Counted from the stretch's first letter, positions 12,032-21,036 are shown. The stretch is 64,000 bases of DNA from a candidate division SR1 bacterium (GCA_026397515.1 JAPLUU010000019.1:1-64000); one strand, 5' to 3'. Numbers and translations are program-made. The notes: generated from the sequence alone by a model not told the origin.

Positions 12032-12148
12032 TTATCCTTGTCTCTGTTTGTGTCTAGGATTTTTTTTGCAAACAACATAGAGTATTCCCTTTCTTTTTAC
12101 TATCTGGCAATACATACATCTTTTGTGAAGAGAAGATTTAACTTTCAT
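12032..12148 (-). CDS. rpmJ: 50S ribosomal protein L36
   Basis: 38 aa, canonical length. M-K-V-K-S-S, then the zinc-ribbon pattern C-M-Y-C ... C-x4-H and a basic C-terminus. Too short for ordinary ORF cut-offs. Lies between infA and rpsM, its usual place. Confidence 0.95.
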   Translation of the reverse strand: MKVKSSLHKRCMYCQIVKRKGILYVVCKKNPRHKQRQG

Positions 12149-12177
12149 CTTAAGTAAGTAATACTAAATAAAGCTAA

Positions 12178-12468
12178 TTATTTTTTGATAGGTTGTGTTC
12201 ATGGATTTATAGTTGTTGTTGGTGTGTTTATATGTAAGTTTTTATAGTCGTTATATCTAAATATAATACGTCATTGACCCATATCATACTGATTAATTTC
12301 AAGTTTTACTCGATCTCACTGAATAATAGAGATATTGGATTGACTCATTCTTCATGATTTTTTACAACGAACCAGTGTATCTACATCTTTAAGTTTTACC
12401 TTAAAAAATCCTGCAGGTAATACTTCGAGAACTTCTCCGTCTCGTTCCAAAACTCATTCTTTACCCAT
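12178..12468 (-). CDS. infA: Translation initiation factor IF-1
   Basis: 96 aa with the S1-fold signature G-D-R-V-K-L-E-I-N-Q-Y-D and R-I-I-F-R-Y. The last 20 residues (N-L-H-I-N-T-P-T-T-T) extend past the usual length of about 72 aa. Five Gly codons are UGA. Its ATG overlaps the stop region of the damaged rplU, which suggests translational coupling. Confidence 0.93.
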
Positions 12469-12702
12469 TAATTTCGATCTTTTTAATGTCTAAAAGCGAT
12501 TGATATGGTCTAAACCCAATCGTTCTTTGGTATCTATTTTTTCTCTTGAATTTGATAACTCTAATTTTATCTCCTTTCTGATTTTTGGAAACCACACATT
12601 CTACTTTTGCTTTAGCGATATATGGAGCACCTACGATTCAGTGATAGTGTCTCCTTCTTGTACGATATATTGATGTCCTTTGAGTTCTACAACAGCATAC
12701 AT
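12461..12702 (-). pseudogene. rplU: Ribosomal protein L21, internally deleted and frame-shifted
   Basis: The first 22 codons encode the L21 start (M-Y-A-V-V-E-L-K-G-H-Q-Y) and then meet TAG at 12631-12633. The L21 C-terminus (G-A-P-Y-I-A-K-A-K-V ... R-V-I-K-F-K-R-K-N-R-Y) continues in another frame down to TAA at 12461-12463, next to infA. About 25 central codons that other L21 proteins have are missing, and the span (242 nt) is not a multiple of three. Either a real lesion in a normally conserved gene or an assembly or sequencing error. Confidence 0.75.
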
Positions 12703-12739
12703 TATGAATTATGATTTATAATTTAAAATTTAGCAGCAA

Positions 12740-13003
12740 TTATACGATCTTACCCAACTGAGCAAGTGTATTATATTTTTTCTTATTCGTTCTATATGCA
12801 TTAGACACGATAGCTTTCAATCTTTGGTATCTTCTTGCACCAGGAAATTTGAAAGAAACAAACTTTCTATATCGTTTGGTATTATAGTGTTTTTGCTTTT
12901 TAGCTTTGTCTAAGATATGAGACGCCCAGAGTTCTTTTTTGTAGAAAGAAACCATCCTTTCATTGGTATTGAGATCTCAGGTTCTTCGTATAGTGAATCC
13001 CAT
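12740..13003 (-). CDS. Small basic protein in the ribosomal cluster, S21-like?
   Basis: 87 aa, start ATG at 13003 with one UGA at residue 9. Rich in Lys, Arg and aromatic residues: F-T-I-R-R-T-G-D-L-N-T-N-E-R-M-V-S-F-Y-K-K-E-L, then Y-R-K-F-V-S-F-K-F. The spacing of acidic, aromatic and basic residues recalls bS21 (alternating helix with F-K-R-E and R-R-K segments), and the position next to rplU and infA fits a ribosomal protein. The match is weak and I offer it only as a possibility. Confidence 0.45.
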
Positions 13004-13010
13004 GAATAAA

Positions 13011-13262
13011 AAATTGATAAATAAAAAAAAGTTTTTAGCCGTGTGAATATATAACTATTCCATCAAAATGCAAGACCTTTTTCGGATTTGTGTAGACATG
13101 TGTCTATACTCCGTCTTACTAAGAATTCATTTCGACGTCTAAAGGGAGTGGCTCGGAGCTGGAATAAAATTCGCCTAGGCGAACAGGCCGTCACATAATT
13201 GCCTAAGCAACTGGGTGGGTTCATTATTGGCTACGAGGTTTCTAATTGCTAATCATTGTAGT
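13011..13262. ncRNA. GC-rich noncoding island, candidate structured RNA
   Basis: No ORF is supported here. Positions 13141-13220 are about 52% GC by count, well above the surroundings. A strong hairpin lies at 13083-13113 (CGGA/TCCG plus GTGTAGAC/GTCTATAC around an ATGT loop), and a perfect palindrome TTCGCCTAGGCGAA lies near 13170. It sits between tRNA-Leu and the S21-like gene. I could not match it to tmRNA, RNase P RNA, 6S or SRP RNA. The strand is uncertain. Confidence 0.35.
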
Positions 13263-13270
13263 TATATACT

Positions 13271-13354
13271 TGCCCGGAGCCGGAATCGAACCGGCACGAC
13301 ATTTCTGTCGCAGGATTTTAAGTCCTGTGCGTCTACCAATTCCGCCATCCGGGC
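13271..13354 (-). tRNA. tRNA-Leu (anticodon UAA)
   Basis: Class II tRNA: acceptor GCCCGGA/TCCGGGC, long variable arm, anticodon loop with TAA, T-loop GGTTCGATTCC. Lies just after the rplT terminator. Confidence 0.95.
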
Positions 13355-13355
13355 A

Positions 13356-13380
13356 GAAAAAACAACCCTGAGGTTGTTCT
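13356..13380 (-). terminator. Terminator after rplT
   Basis: The minus strand reads AACAACC-TCAG-GGTTGTT followed by T residues; it begins at the rplT stop codon and ends the infC-rpmI-rplT unit before tRNA-Leu. Confidence 0.8.
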
Positions 13381-13726
13381 ATTTTACGATTTCAGCGTAC
13401 ACTTTGTCAAATACTTGAGGAAATGCAACAGCGATATTTGAAAGCATTTTTCTATCAAGAATAATATTCTTTTTAGTCATACTTCCGATGAATGTACTAT
13501 ATCTGTTACCTTTTTCTTTTACAGCAGCAGAAAGTCTTTCGATTCGAAGTCTTCTAAAGTCTCTCTTTTTTTCTTTTCTACTTTTGTAAGCATGTTGTCA
13601 TTGTTTTACCAATGCCAATCTTACTTGTTTGTAGACCTTGCTTCTTCCGAGTCTAAACCCCTTTGCAAGTCTAATAAATTTTTTATGTCTTCTTTGTCTT
13701 TGAAGCCCGTTTGTTACTCTTACCAT
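13379..13726 (-). CDS. rplT: 50S ribosomal protein L20
   Basis: 115 aa, starts M-V-R-V-T-N-G with the basic N-terminal helix R-H-K-K-F-I-R-L-A-K-G-F-R and the R-R-D-F-R-R-L-R-I-E-R-L motif. One Gly (K-Q-G-Q-H-A) is UGA. Third gene of infC-rpmI-rplT, 5 bp after rpmI. Confidence 0.95.
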
Positions 13727-13731
13727 GTGAA

Positions 13732-13932
13732 CTATTGGTTATAAGGAAATAAAGTTTTTACATTTTTTACATATGTTTTGGACAATTTTACGCCATATCC
13801 ATCACTTTTGTTATTGTCTCCTTTGTTTGTTAAAAGATGATTATTACAAGCTTTCTTGAATAATACCTTTCCTGTTGATGTAATTTTAAATCTTTTTTTT
13901 GCTCACGAATGAGTTTTGAGTCCTTTTCACAT
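13732..13932 (-). CDS. rpmI: 50S ribosomal protein L35
   Basis: 66 aa. L-K-T-H-S-G-A-K-K-R-F-K, then N-N-H-L-L-T-N-K and the final L-F-P-Y are diagnostic. The second codon and the Gly after T-H-S are UGA. The only standard-code frame here is broken. Confidence 0.93.
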
Positions 13933-13936
13933 GGTG

Positions 13937-14488
13937 TTATTTACTGAATAAAATGATACTGTATCCTTGAGCTTCTTGTTTGGGTGTCTCAAATTGAGAT
14001 TTTCCATGTTCCGCCAAGTCATTTTTTATTTTAATTAATTTTTCAATCGCTTTGTTAGCATAGATTTTTTCTCTTCCCTTGAGTTTAATAAAGAATTTTA
14101 CATTAAACCTTTCTTTCAAAAATTCGATTGCTTTCTTCATTTTCATCTGGAGATCATTTTCTCCGATAGCATAATTAAGTTTTATTTCTTTAAGAACTGT
14201 CGGTTTCATTGTTTTCTTTTTTTCTTTATCATCTTTTGATTTCTGATACATATATTTTCCATAGTCGACCATCTTTACTGTCGATGTCATAGTCACTGCA
14301 TCATATCTTATTTGTACCAAATCCATACCTTGTTCTTCTGCCATTTCGAGAGCTTTTTTTCTTGGAAAGGTTCATAAATTTGCTCCTGCCTCATCTACGA
14401 TAACAATATTTGGTGCCTTAATTTGTTCATTAAGGTATACCATAAACGCTCTGTCTTTATTGAAGTTGGTACTTGGTCTTGCGTCCAT
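13937..14488 (-). CDS. infC: Translation initiation factor IF-3
   Basis: 183 aa. N-terminal domain with N-E-Q-I-K-A-P-N-I-V-I-V-D-E; C-terminal domain with I-K-L-N-Y-A-I-G-E-N-D and V-K-F-F-I-K-L-K-G-R-E. The start at 14488 needs one UGA read as Gly (N-L-G-T-F-P). First gene of infC-rpmI-rplT; tRNA-Glu lies just upstream. Confidence 0.95.
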
Positions 14489-14517
14489 ATAATGCTACAA
14501 AGGTAAAAGTTAATATT

Positions 14518-14591
14518 CGCTCCCGGCGGGAGTCGAACCCGCGATCTCCACCGTGAGAGGGTGATGTCCTAAACCACTAGACGACGAGAGC
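14518..14591 (-). tRNA. tRNA-Glu (anticodon CUC)
   Basis: Acceptor GCTCTCG/CGGGAGC, anticodon loop CTCTCAC (CTC at 34-36), T-loop GGTTCGACTCC. First of a minus-strand tRNA cluster upstream of infC. Confidence 0.93.
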
Positions 14592-14684
14592 AGGATTTTA
14601 CATTATTAACTACGGATTATCAATTACGGATTGAAAAGTAATACTATACAAGTAATTCGTAATTCTTAATTCGTAATTTTTATT

Positions 14685-14756
14685 TACCCCCGCTAAGAAT
14701 CGAACTTAGATCCACAGCTTAGAAGGCTGTTGTTCTATCCATTGAACTACGGGAGC
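14685..14756 (-). tRNA. tRNA-Arg (anticodon UCU)
   Basis: Acceptor GCTCCCG/CGGGGGT (G-U at the end), anticodon stem ACAGC/GCTGT with loop CTTCTAA, T-stem CTAAG/CTTAG. Confidence 0.92.
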
Positions 14757-14789
14757 GCAACCTTCAGCTTTTGGTAGTGTGTAATAATT

Positions 14790-14872
14790 TGGGGAGAGTA
14801 GGATTTGAACCTACGTAGCCGTGAGGCGTCAGATTTACAGTCTGATGCAATTGACCACTCTGCCATCTCCCC
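14790..14872 (-). tRNA. tRNA-Tyr (anticodon GUA)
   Basis: Class II tRNA with long variable arm; acceptor GGGGAGA/TCTCCCC, anticodon loop containing GTA, T-loop GGTTCAAATCC. Confidence 0.94.
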
Positions 14873-14976
14873 ACTTAAGGTGATGAAGAATTAATAATTG
14901 AGAATGAAAAATGTCGGTATTTTTATATTCCATCATTATTCATTATTAACTTTTCATTATTCATTAGTTTTAATGG

Positions 14977-15050
14977 TGGACCCTAGGGGAGTCGAACCCC
15001 TCGCCTCCTGCGTGCAAGGCAGGCGCTCTAGCCAAATGAGCTAAGGGCCC
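14977..15050 (-). tRNA. tRNA-Ala (anticodon UGC)
   Basis: Acceptor GGGCCCT/AGGGTCC, anticodon stem CCTGC/GCAGG with loop CTTGCAC, A73. Confidence 0.94.
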
Positions 15051-15068
15051 ATATACAATGTATGAGCG

Positions 15069-15332
15069 CTAATTAGGTAATACTGATGTGGATGTAGTAG
15101 TAAATCCTCCGATGTTTTCTGTAGGTGAACTTGTAGGAATAACTCCAAACAAAATCAAGAATCAGATAATCATGATAGCAAAACCAGAGATGATAAATCC
15201 ATTCCTTGTCCCTCATAAATTTTTGTCGAACCAAGCAATATTTCAAAATATATCTGCCAAGTATCAAGAAAAATAAACGATAGATCAACCAAGTCATGCA
15301 ATAACCAATCCGATGATAATTTGTCTTGCCAT
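15069..15332 (-). CDS. Small two-helix inner-membrane protein, 87 aa
   Basis: Readable only with UGA as Gly (at least eight UGA codons). Start ATG at 15332: M-A-R-Q-I-I-I-G-L-V-I-A-G-L-G-G, a first helix, a short polar loop (W-F-D-K-N-L-G-T-R-N-G), then a second helix rich in I, G and F and a Thr/Ser-rich tail. Located inside the tRNA cluster, between tRNA-Ala and tRNA-Gly(UCA). The antisense strand has a standard-code ORF, rejected as a shadow. Function unknown. Confidence 0.7.
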
Positions 15333-15356
15333 ATTTTTTGATTAGAAGGATTAAGT

Positions 15357-15430
15357 AGCGGATAACGGGACTCGAACCCGTACGAACAGAGCTGAAGTCT
15401 GCTATGCTACACCAATTACATCATATCCGC
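15357..15430 (-). tRNA. tRNA-Gly with anticodon UCA, decoding UGA
   Basis: A 74-nt class I tRNA. Acceptor GCGGATA/TATCCGC, D-stem ATGT/GCAT, anticodon stem GCAGA/TCTGT with loop CTTCAGC so that 34-36 is TCA, T-stem ACGGG/CCCGT, discriminator U73. G1-C72, C2-G71, C35 and U73 are elements that bacterial glycyl-tRNA synthetase is known to use. A tRNA-Sec also has UCA but is much longer, with a long variable arm. Together with UGA at conserved glycines across the window, this is the decoder of the reassigned codon. Confidence 0.95.
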
Positions 15431-15519
15431 ACATATGCAATTTAAGCAATAACAAAAAAATCTTCGTGGGATGTATATATAGATATCTAACACAAAATCA
15501 AGCGTTTTTTATCAGATTT

Positions 15520-16179
15520 TTAAAACTTTTCCGAGTAAATTCTTTTGAATCATAGGAATGTGAGATTTTCTATAATATTATCGATTATTTCGGGTTTTCA
15601 ACAGACATAAAATTCGGTCGCAGGATCAAAATATGTTTTAGTAATGTCTATCCTTCAAGGAGCATATCAAGGAATAGATTCCTGAGAAATATGTATTTCG
15701 TACCCCAATCCATGTATTTTTTTGATTCTTTCTTCATAAAAAAGATCTTGTTGAGTAGACACAGAAAAAAACAATTGTTTTTCTGTCATACAATATTTGG
15801 CCATATTAATAAGCGGGACAATGCCTATGCCCGTTCAAATAAATACTTTAGGGAGTTGGGTATCTTGCAGTATAAAATTACCAAATATTCATTTGATCAT
15901 AACTTCATTACCTATATGTATATTTTTAATAGCAGTAGTACCTCTTCCGTTTGTGGAAAGTTTAATCGCAAAAATCAACATAGTTCTTTCATTGTCCGTA
16001 TCTTGATCTACGATAGAATAGTATCTTTCAAATGTTCACTGATCGTCCTCCAAGAGAAATAATGCTGATTGTCCAGGGACTACCTTAACTTCTTGATATG
16101 TTTCAATAGTCAGTTCTATTATAGTATCTGTCAACATCTGACGATTGATAACCTTGGCTTTGATTCATCACTGATCCAT
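15520..16179 (-). CDS. Ferredoxin/flavodoxin-NADP reductase-like oxidoreductase
   Basis: 219 aa. An FAD-binding beta-barrel half (V-V-P-G-Q-S-A-L-F-L, R-Y-Y-S-I-V-D) is followed by a nucleotide-binding half with F-I-G-T-G-I-G-I-V-P-L and a late Y-V-C-G-K-P-E-I-I-D, the usual C-G-x-P signature of NAD(P)H-flavin reductases. Several of the key glycines are UGA. It would move electrons between a pyridine nucleotide and an unknown acceptor. It follows the thioredoxin-like lipoprotein by 22 bp, so a redox operon is likely. The start at 16179 is the first ATG after that gene. Confidence 0.75.
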
Positions 16180-16201
16180 AGATGCAGAGAAAGATAAAAA
16201 A

Positions 16202-16537
16202 TTAGGGAAGGATACATGTCGTTTTAGCTGCGAGTGTAGCAAGTTCTTGAAGTCACTCCAATTGTGTTCCATCTTTAAATTCCCATGTAGGAACTCATTT
16301 GAGTTTACTACAACGCTCAAATTCTTTTGTACATTCTACATACGTGATTTTTTGGAAACTCTCACCAAACATAGCTTTCTGTTTTTGACAATGTTGACAC
16401 GTTACTTCACCATACATGATAGCTCATTGGTCTGTCAAACACTGGGCAAATGTATCTAAATTTTTCGTTGGAGCTTGTTGAGCACATCCTGCAAAAAATA
16501 TCGCAGCAAATATTCCCATTAAAGCAATTTTTTTCAT
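16202..16537 (-). CDS. Thioredoxin-like lipoprotein with CxxC
   Basis: 111 aa. Signal sequence with lipobox A-G-C at residues 16-18, then a thioredoxin fold starting I-M-Y-G-E-V-T-C-Q-H-C-Q-K and a cis-Pro loop G-V-P-T-W-E-F. C-x2-C is the likely redox pair. The fold resembles the extracytoplasmic thioredoxin domains found with vitamin K epoxide reductase-like DsbB partners. Operon with the flavin reductase-like gene downstream. Several glycines are UGA. Confidence 0.8.
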
Positions 16538-16714
16538 ACTACTATATATAAGGGGTAAAATTTTGTAGTAAAATGATAATTTTTTGTCTAGAACTTTCAA
16601 TCGAAAAAAATGACAATCAGATTTTTTTTGATTAGTTTTTTATTTATTCAAGGATTTTTTTATAAACTCATAGAGAAACTAGTTATCGAGTATCCAAAAA
16701 AAGTCCTCGAATAT

Positions 16715-16743
16715 TTGACAAATCGCGAAGGGGGGGGTATAAT
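16715..16743 (+). promoter_or_regulatory. Consensus promoter with a G8 run in the spacer
   Basis: TTGACA (16715-16720), 17-bp spacer, TATAAT (16738-16743). The spacer ends in eight G residues, striking in an AT-rich region. It drives the coiled-coil gene at 16779. Confidence 0.85.
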
Positions 16744-16778
16744 TAGGTATATTTATTTTACATTGTAATTTTATACAA

Positions 16779-17936
16779 ATGACAAACACAATCACTCATC
16801 AAGAGCACAGAGATGATTTAGCAAAAAAGTTGAAGAATCTTAGAAATAAGAAAGATAAGGATATTCTTCGTAGATCTTGAAAAGAATTAGCTGAAAATCT
16901 ATTGAGAAAAGAGAAAAAAAATGATGTATATAAAATATCTAACTCAGCTCATCAAAATGACCATAAACTAGCTCAACATGAAAAAGAGTTGGTAAAAAAC
17001 CATAAAATGGAATTAGATAATAAGAATAAGGAGATTGAAAATAAAAATGAGACGATTAGAACGGTGAATAGTATTGCTCTCAAACAAAATAAGATGTTGA
17101 TTGAACAAGACAAGTGAACAACTGAAACTGATATTGTTCAAAATAAAAATATCAACAAAGTTGATCTATGATTACTACCTATTGATGTTAACAAGGATGT
17201 GGAAAATATGCCGATTGAAGAAATAAATAAAACCCAAGAAGATATAACAGAGTATTCAAGAAAGTTGAAGAATTATGAGGAAAAACTAGCTATAGAAAAA
17301 AGGATTCAAGAAAGAGGTAAAGCTATTGAATGCCCTACTGAAATAACTCAAGAGTTTTATGAAAAAGCAAAGAATGACATAGATTCACGATATTCAATGT
17401 TGAAAGGAAATATGGGTTCAGCTAGAACAAGAGCTAGCCATGATGATTATCAGGTTAGAGATATGATAACAGATAAAAATTTTGTTACATGAATTGTGGT
17501 GGCATGTAAAAAAGAAGATATAGAGACAGTAGAAAAATCATTATGTATGATAGAAAGTTGTGTAAAACTAAGACATTTCGATTGATCTAATTCAGACGGT
17601 TTTCTTAGTTGGATAAGTGCATTAAAGAGAAATCCAGAATTCAAAGCAACAAGCAAATTAATATATGATACATGAAGCTCTTTGATAAACAAAAATAGAG
17701 AAGATATGAAGAAGTATCTTATGCGTTCTATAAAAGGTAAAGAAAAAGAAAGGATTCAAGAGCTTATTACTGAAAAATCGGAATGGTACAAAAAAGAAGC
17801 GAAATATTTTATGACCTTTGTGGGCGTAGAAAAAGAAAAAATTGAATCTCTTATTGATGAATATTTGAATAATGATTGTCTCGGTAGTAAGTATGCTGAA
17901 TATGCGAAGATTGAAGAAATTTGTCATGTTCGCTAG
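16779..17936 (+). CDS. Coiled-coil protein of unknown function, 385 aa
   Basis: The ATG follows a perfect promoter by 35 nt. The first 190 residues are Lys/Glu/Asn-rich coiled coil (repeated N-K-N-K-E-I-E-N-K-N), followed by a short globular-looking segment (I-V-V-A-C-K-K-E-D-I, R-H-F-D-G-S-N-S-D-G-F-L-S-W-I) and a second charged helical half. Five or more UGA codons are in frame. No signal peptide or membrane helix; no family recognised. A strong terminator follows the TAG. Confidence 0.65.
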
Positions 17937-17960
17937 TATAATCAAAAATAATTATTTTCT

Positions 17961-17990
17961 AAATCTGCATTTCGGTGCAGATTTTATTTG
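17961..17990 (+). terminator. Terminator of the coiled-coil gene
   Basis: AAATCTGCA-TTTCGG-TGCAGATTT, nine base pairs, followed by a T-rich tail. Confidence 0.85.
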
Positions 17991-18123
17991 TTTATTAGAA
18001 AATTTGAATTTGATATTTCCTACTTGGAAAAATTTTTTCTATTTTTTCATTGAAGGAATTATCAAATCTTTGAAAATAAAATATTTGATTTATCAATTTT
18101 TATTTGTTTATTAGAAAATTTGA
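17982..18123. repeat. 26-bp direct repeats flanking an ATTTGATA element
   Basis: The 26-bp sequence beginning TTTTATTTGTTTATTAG occurs at 17982-18007 and again, identical, at 18098-18123. Between them lies the 60-bp palindromic element. The second repeat overlaps the -35 box of the ATPase promoter. The arrangement resembles a duplicated target or a tandem duplication around the element. Confidence 0.7.
18008..18067 (-). repeat. 60-bp palindromic element, ATTTGATA family, copy 2
   Basis: Reverse complement nearly identical to 4163-4222 over exactly 60 bp, with ATTTGATA and TATCAAAT ends. No coding capacity. Confidence 0.75.
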
Positions 18124-18148
18124 CAAAAAGCCCAGTTAGGATTATACT
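18120..18148 (+). promoter_or_regulatory. Promoter of the P-type ATPase
   Basis: TTGACA (18120-18125), 17-bp spacer, TATACT (18143-18148), 28 nt before the ATG. No clear Shine-Dalgarno sequence in the short leader. Confidence 0.75.
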
Positions 18149-18176
18149 TATATAGTCTTTTATTCTATCGGATTCT

Positions 18177-20978
18177 ATGGAAGAACGCAAAGGACAATAT
18201 TATAAATTATCGCCTGAGGCAGCATTAGCTGATCTTCAGACATCTTTTGATGGTCTTAAAAAAGAGGATATCCCTACGAGAGAAAATATTTATGGAAAAA
18301 ATGTACTTACCGAACTTTCTCACGAATCAAAATTGAAAAAGTTTTTAAAACAATTCAAGGATGTATTAATTATATTATTAATAGTGGCTACACTTATTTC
18401 ACTATATCTTCAAGATTATAGAGGAGCAAGTATACTTACTATACTATTACTTATAAATGCATTCATAGGATATGTTCAAGAAGCGAAAGCAGCAAAAATT
18501 ATGGAATCACTCAAAAAAATGCTTCATCCTGTCGCCAAGGTAAAAAGGGATGGAAAAATTATTGAGGTGAATGCATCTGAACTCGTGCCTGGTGATATAG
18601 TATTTGTAGATGAATGAGATAGTATTCCTGCAGATTTGAGAGTAATCCAAGAAATGAATTTACAGACTAATGATTTTTCTTTGACGGGAGAATCAAGTCC
18701 AGTAAATAAATATATCCATGAAATCAAATGAGATGCAGATGTTGGTCAGAGAAATAATATAGTATATATGTGAACGACCGTCGCTACCGGAAGTTGATAT
18801 GGAGTAGTGTTTGCAACAGGAATGAATACCGAGCTAGGAAGGATAGCTTCTTTATCACATCAAGCTATCCCAGAAAATACCACATTACAAAATGAGATGC
18901 AAAATATTTCTAAAAAAGTTGTAATATGAACAATAATATTATGTGGTATTTTAATTGTGGTAGCATTATTTGCACACTTCACATTGAAGGAAGCATTTAT
19001 GTTTGCCATAGGTATTGCTGCAGCCATGATTCCAGAAGGATTGCCTGCGGAAGTGAGTATCGCGTTAACATTGGCATCGTGAAGATTAGCAAAAAATAAC
19101 GCGTTAGTAAAACAATTATGATCAGTAGAAACATTATGATGTGTAAATATTATTTGTACAGATAAGACATGAACCCTGACAAAAAACGAGATGACCGTAA
19201 AGAAAATTTTTATCGGAGGAAAAATATATGATGTTTCATGAAGCTGATATGAATCCAATGGAACGGTACAATGAAATGGAAAAAATCTAGTCCCTGAACA
19301 AATGATTCATGATTGGAAACATTTTTTTCTCGGATGTTTTCTTAATGCACACGCAAAAGTAAATTCACCCGACAATGAACATTCACTTCGATATGCAATC
19401 GGTGATCCGACAGAAGCAGCATTGATTGTACTTGCAAAAAAAGCAGGATATGATGTCGATCATGTAAACGAACAATTTCCTGAGGTATATGAATTCGGTT
19501 TCGATTCTGTAAGAAAAATGATGTCGAGTATTCGTACGGTTGATAATGAAAATTTCGCGTATATAAAATGAGGTCCAAGAGAGGTTTTTGAAAAATGTTC
19601 TTTTTATTATGATGGAAAGACAATCAGAAAAATAACAAAAAGAGATAAAGATAAAATTCTGGAAGCTGTCGATGGATTAGCTGGACAAGCGATGAGAAAT
19701 CTTGCAATCGCATATAAACCAATGAATACGACAGAAACAAATTATACTATGGAAAGTATAGAAAGCGAATTGATATTTTTATGATTTGCAAGTATAATCG
19801 ATCCACCGAGAGAAGAAGTTGCAACTGCTATCGAAGCGGCTCATCAAGCTAAAATGAAATTGATCATGATCACTGGTGATTCAGATCTGACTGCCAAAGC
19901 TATCGCAAAAACCATCTGACTCATCAAAGAAAATACTGATGTTTTTATGATTACCTGAGACAATATCAGAAAACAATCTGATATTCAACTCATCAAAGAT
20001 ATGCAACACGAATGTGTAATTTTCTGTAGAACATCACCTGAAGATAAACTCAGAATCGTTTCGTTACTTAAAGCAAATGGAAATATAGTAGCGGTAACAT
20101 GAGATGGAATAAATGATGCGCCTGCACTCAAGATGGCAAATATCTGAGTGGCCATGGGAAAGATAGGAACTGATGTGGCCAAAGAATCTTCGGAAATAGT
20201 TTTGCTTGATGATAGTTTTGCAACTTTAGTATATGCAATCAGAGAATGAAGAATTATTTTTCAAAATATAAAAAAATCTGCTATTGCGGCTATGGCTTCT
20301 AATGGTTGAGAATTGTTTGCTGTTTTACCGAGTTTACTCGTATGAGGATTGTGGGGCATACCACTTTCAATCGGTGCCATACAAATATTGATGGTAGATC
20401 TGATGGCTGAGCTCATACCTATTACAGCATTAACCTGGGATCCTGCGGAAAAATGACTTATGGAAAATAAGCCAAGGGATGTAAATCAACACATATTTAA
20501 TAAGGCAGCTATAATCCATTGGTTTTTATTTGGAATACTTATGGGAGGACTTGCATTCATCAATTATATATTATATTTTATTTTTCACGGTTTATCATTG
20601 AAAGGTATAAATACTGCTTGAGGCGAATATATGATAGCTACTGCAGTGACGTATACGAGCATAGTATTCTGTCAGTATGCAAATATATTCTCACTAAGAA
20701 CCGCAGAGAATGAAACAATCTTTACTGCATATATACGATCGAACAAGAGATTGCTTTGGGCTTTTTTGATGAGTTTCGCAGGTATCTTAGTATTAGTATA
20801 TCTTCCTGTAGTTCGTAATTATTTTGCATTCGGTTCTATGAGATTAGTAGATCGGTTGTTCCCAATTTCAGCAGGAGTTATATATTTACTTGTTCGAGAA
20901 TTGAAAAAATATCTTAAGAGAAGAAAATTTTCCAAGAATGAATCAGAAGTAATTCAAACAATACAATCAGCATTATAA
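18177..20978 (+). CDS. P2-type cation-transporting ATPase (Ca2+ or Na+ type)
   Basis: 933 aa. N-terminal cation-ATPase domain, T-G-E-S actuator loop, P-E-G-L-P-A in TM4, phosphorylation motif D-K-T-G-T-L-T (near residue 330), nucleotide-binding D-P-T-E-A-A and K-G-G-P, hinge T-G-D-G-I-N-D-A-P, and a C-terminal six-helix half. TM6 reads [10 protein letters not shown], closer to the Na/K type than to classic SERCA, so the ion is uncertain. About two dozen UGA codons lie in frame, including the G of DKTGTLT. It couples ATP hydrolysis to cation export across the membrane. A bidirectional terminator follows. Confidence 0.93.
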
Positions 20979-21000
20979 TATATTATAAAATACTGGAGAC

Positions 21001-21036
21001 AAAAAAACCCCACCAGGTCGGCGAGGTTTTTTTTGT
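21001..21036. terminator. Bidirectional terminator between convergent genes
   Basis: A7, CCCCACC, loop, GGCGAGG, T8: an imperfect hairpin with A and T runs on both sides, serving the ATPase on plus and the LRR protein on minus. Confidence 0.75.

Noticed and set aside
12461-12702. Programmed frameshift in rplU
   Set aside because: A frameshift cannot supply the missing central codons, and no slippery sequence is seen at the TAG.
13011-13262. RNase P RNA, tmRNA, 6S or SRP RNA
   Set aside because: None of the universal motifs of these RNAs (for example GAGGAAAGTCC, a tRNA-like 3' end, or the SRP GGAAGG-GCAG core) could be found on either strand.
15088-15276. Plus-strand ORF opposite the small membrane protein
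   Set aside because: The minus-strand reading gives two clean membrane helices with UGA as Gly; the plus reading has no features.
15357-15430. UCA anticodon as tRNA-Sec or an opal suppressor
   Set aside because: The tRNA is 74 nt with a normal variable loop and no selenocysteine-type long arms; UGA occurs at glycines in nearly every gene, with no sign of SECIS elements.
18177-20978. ATPase and many other genes as pseudogenes with in-frame stops
   Set aside because: All internal stops are TGA, always at plausible Gly positions, and TAA/TAG occur only at gene ends.
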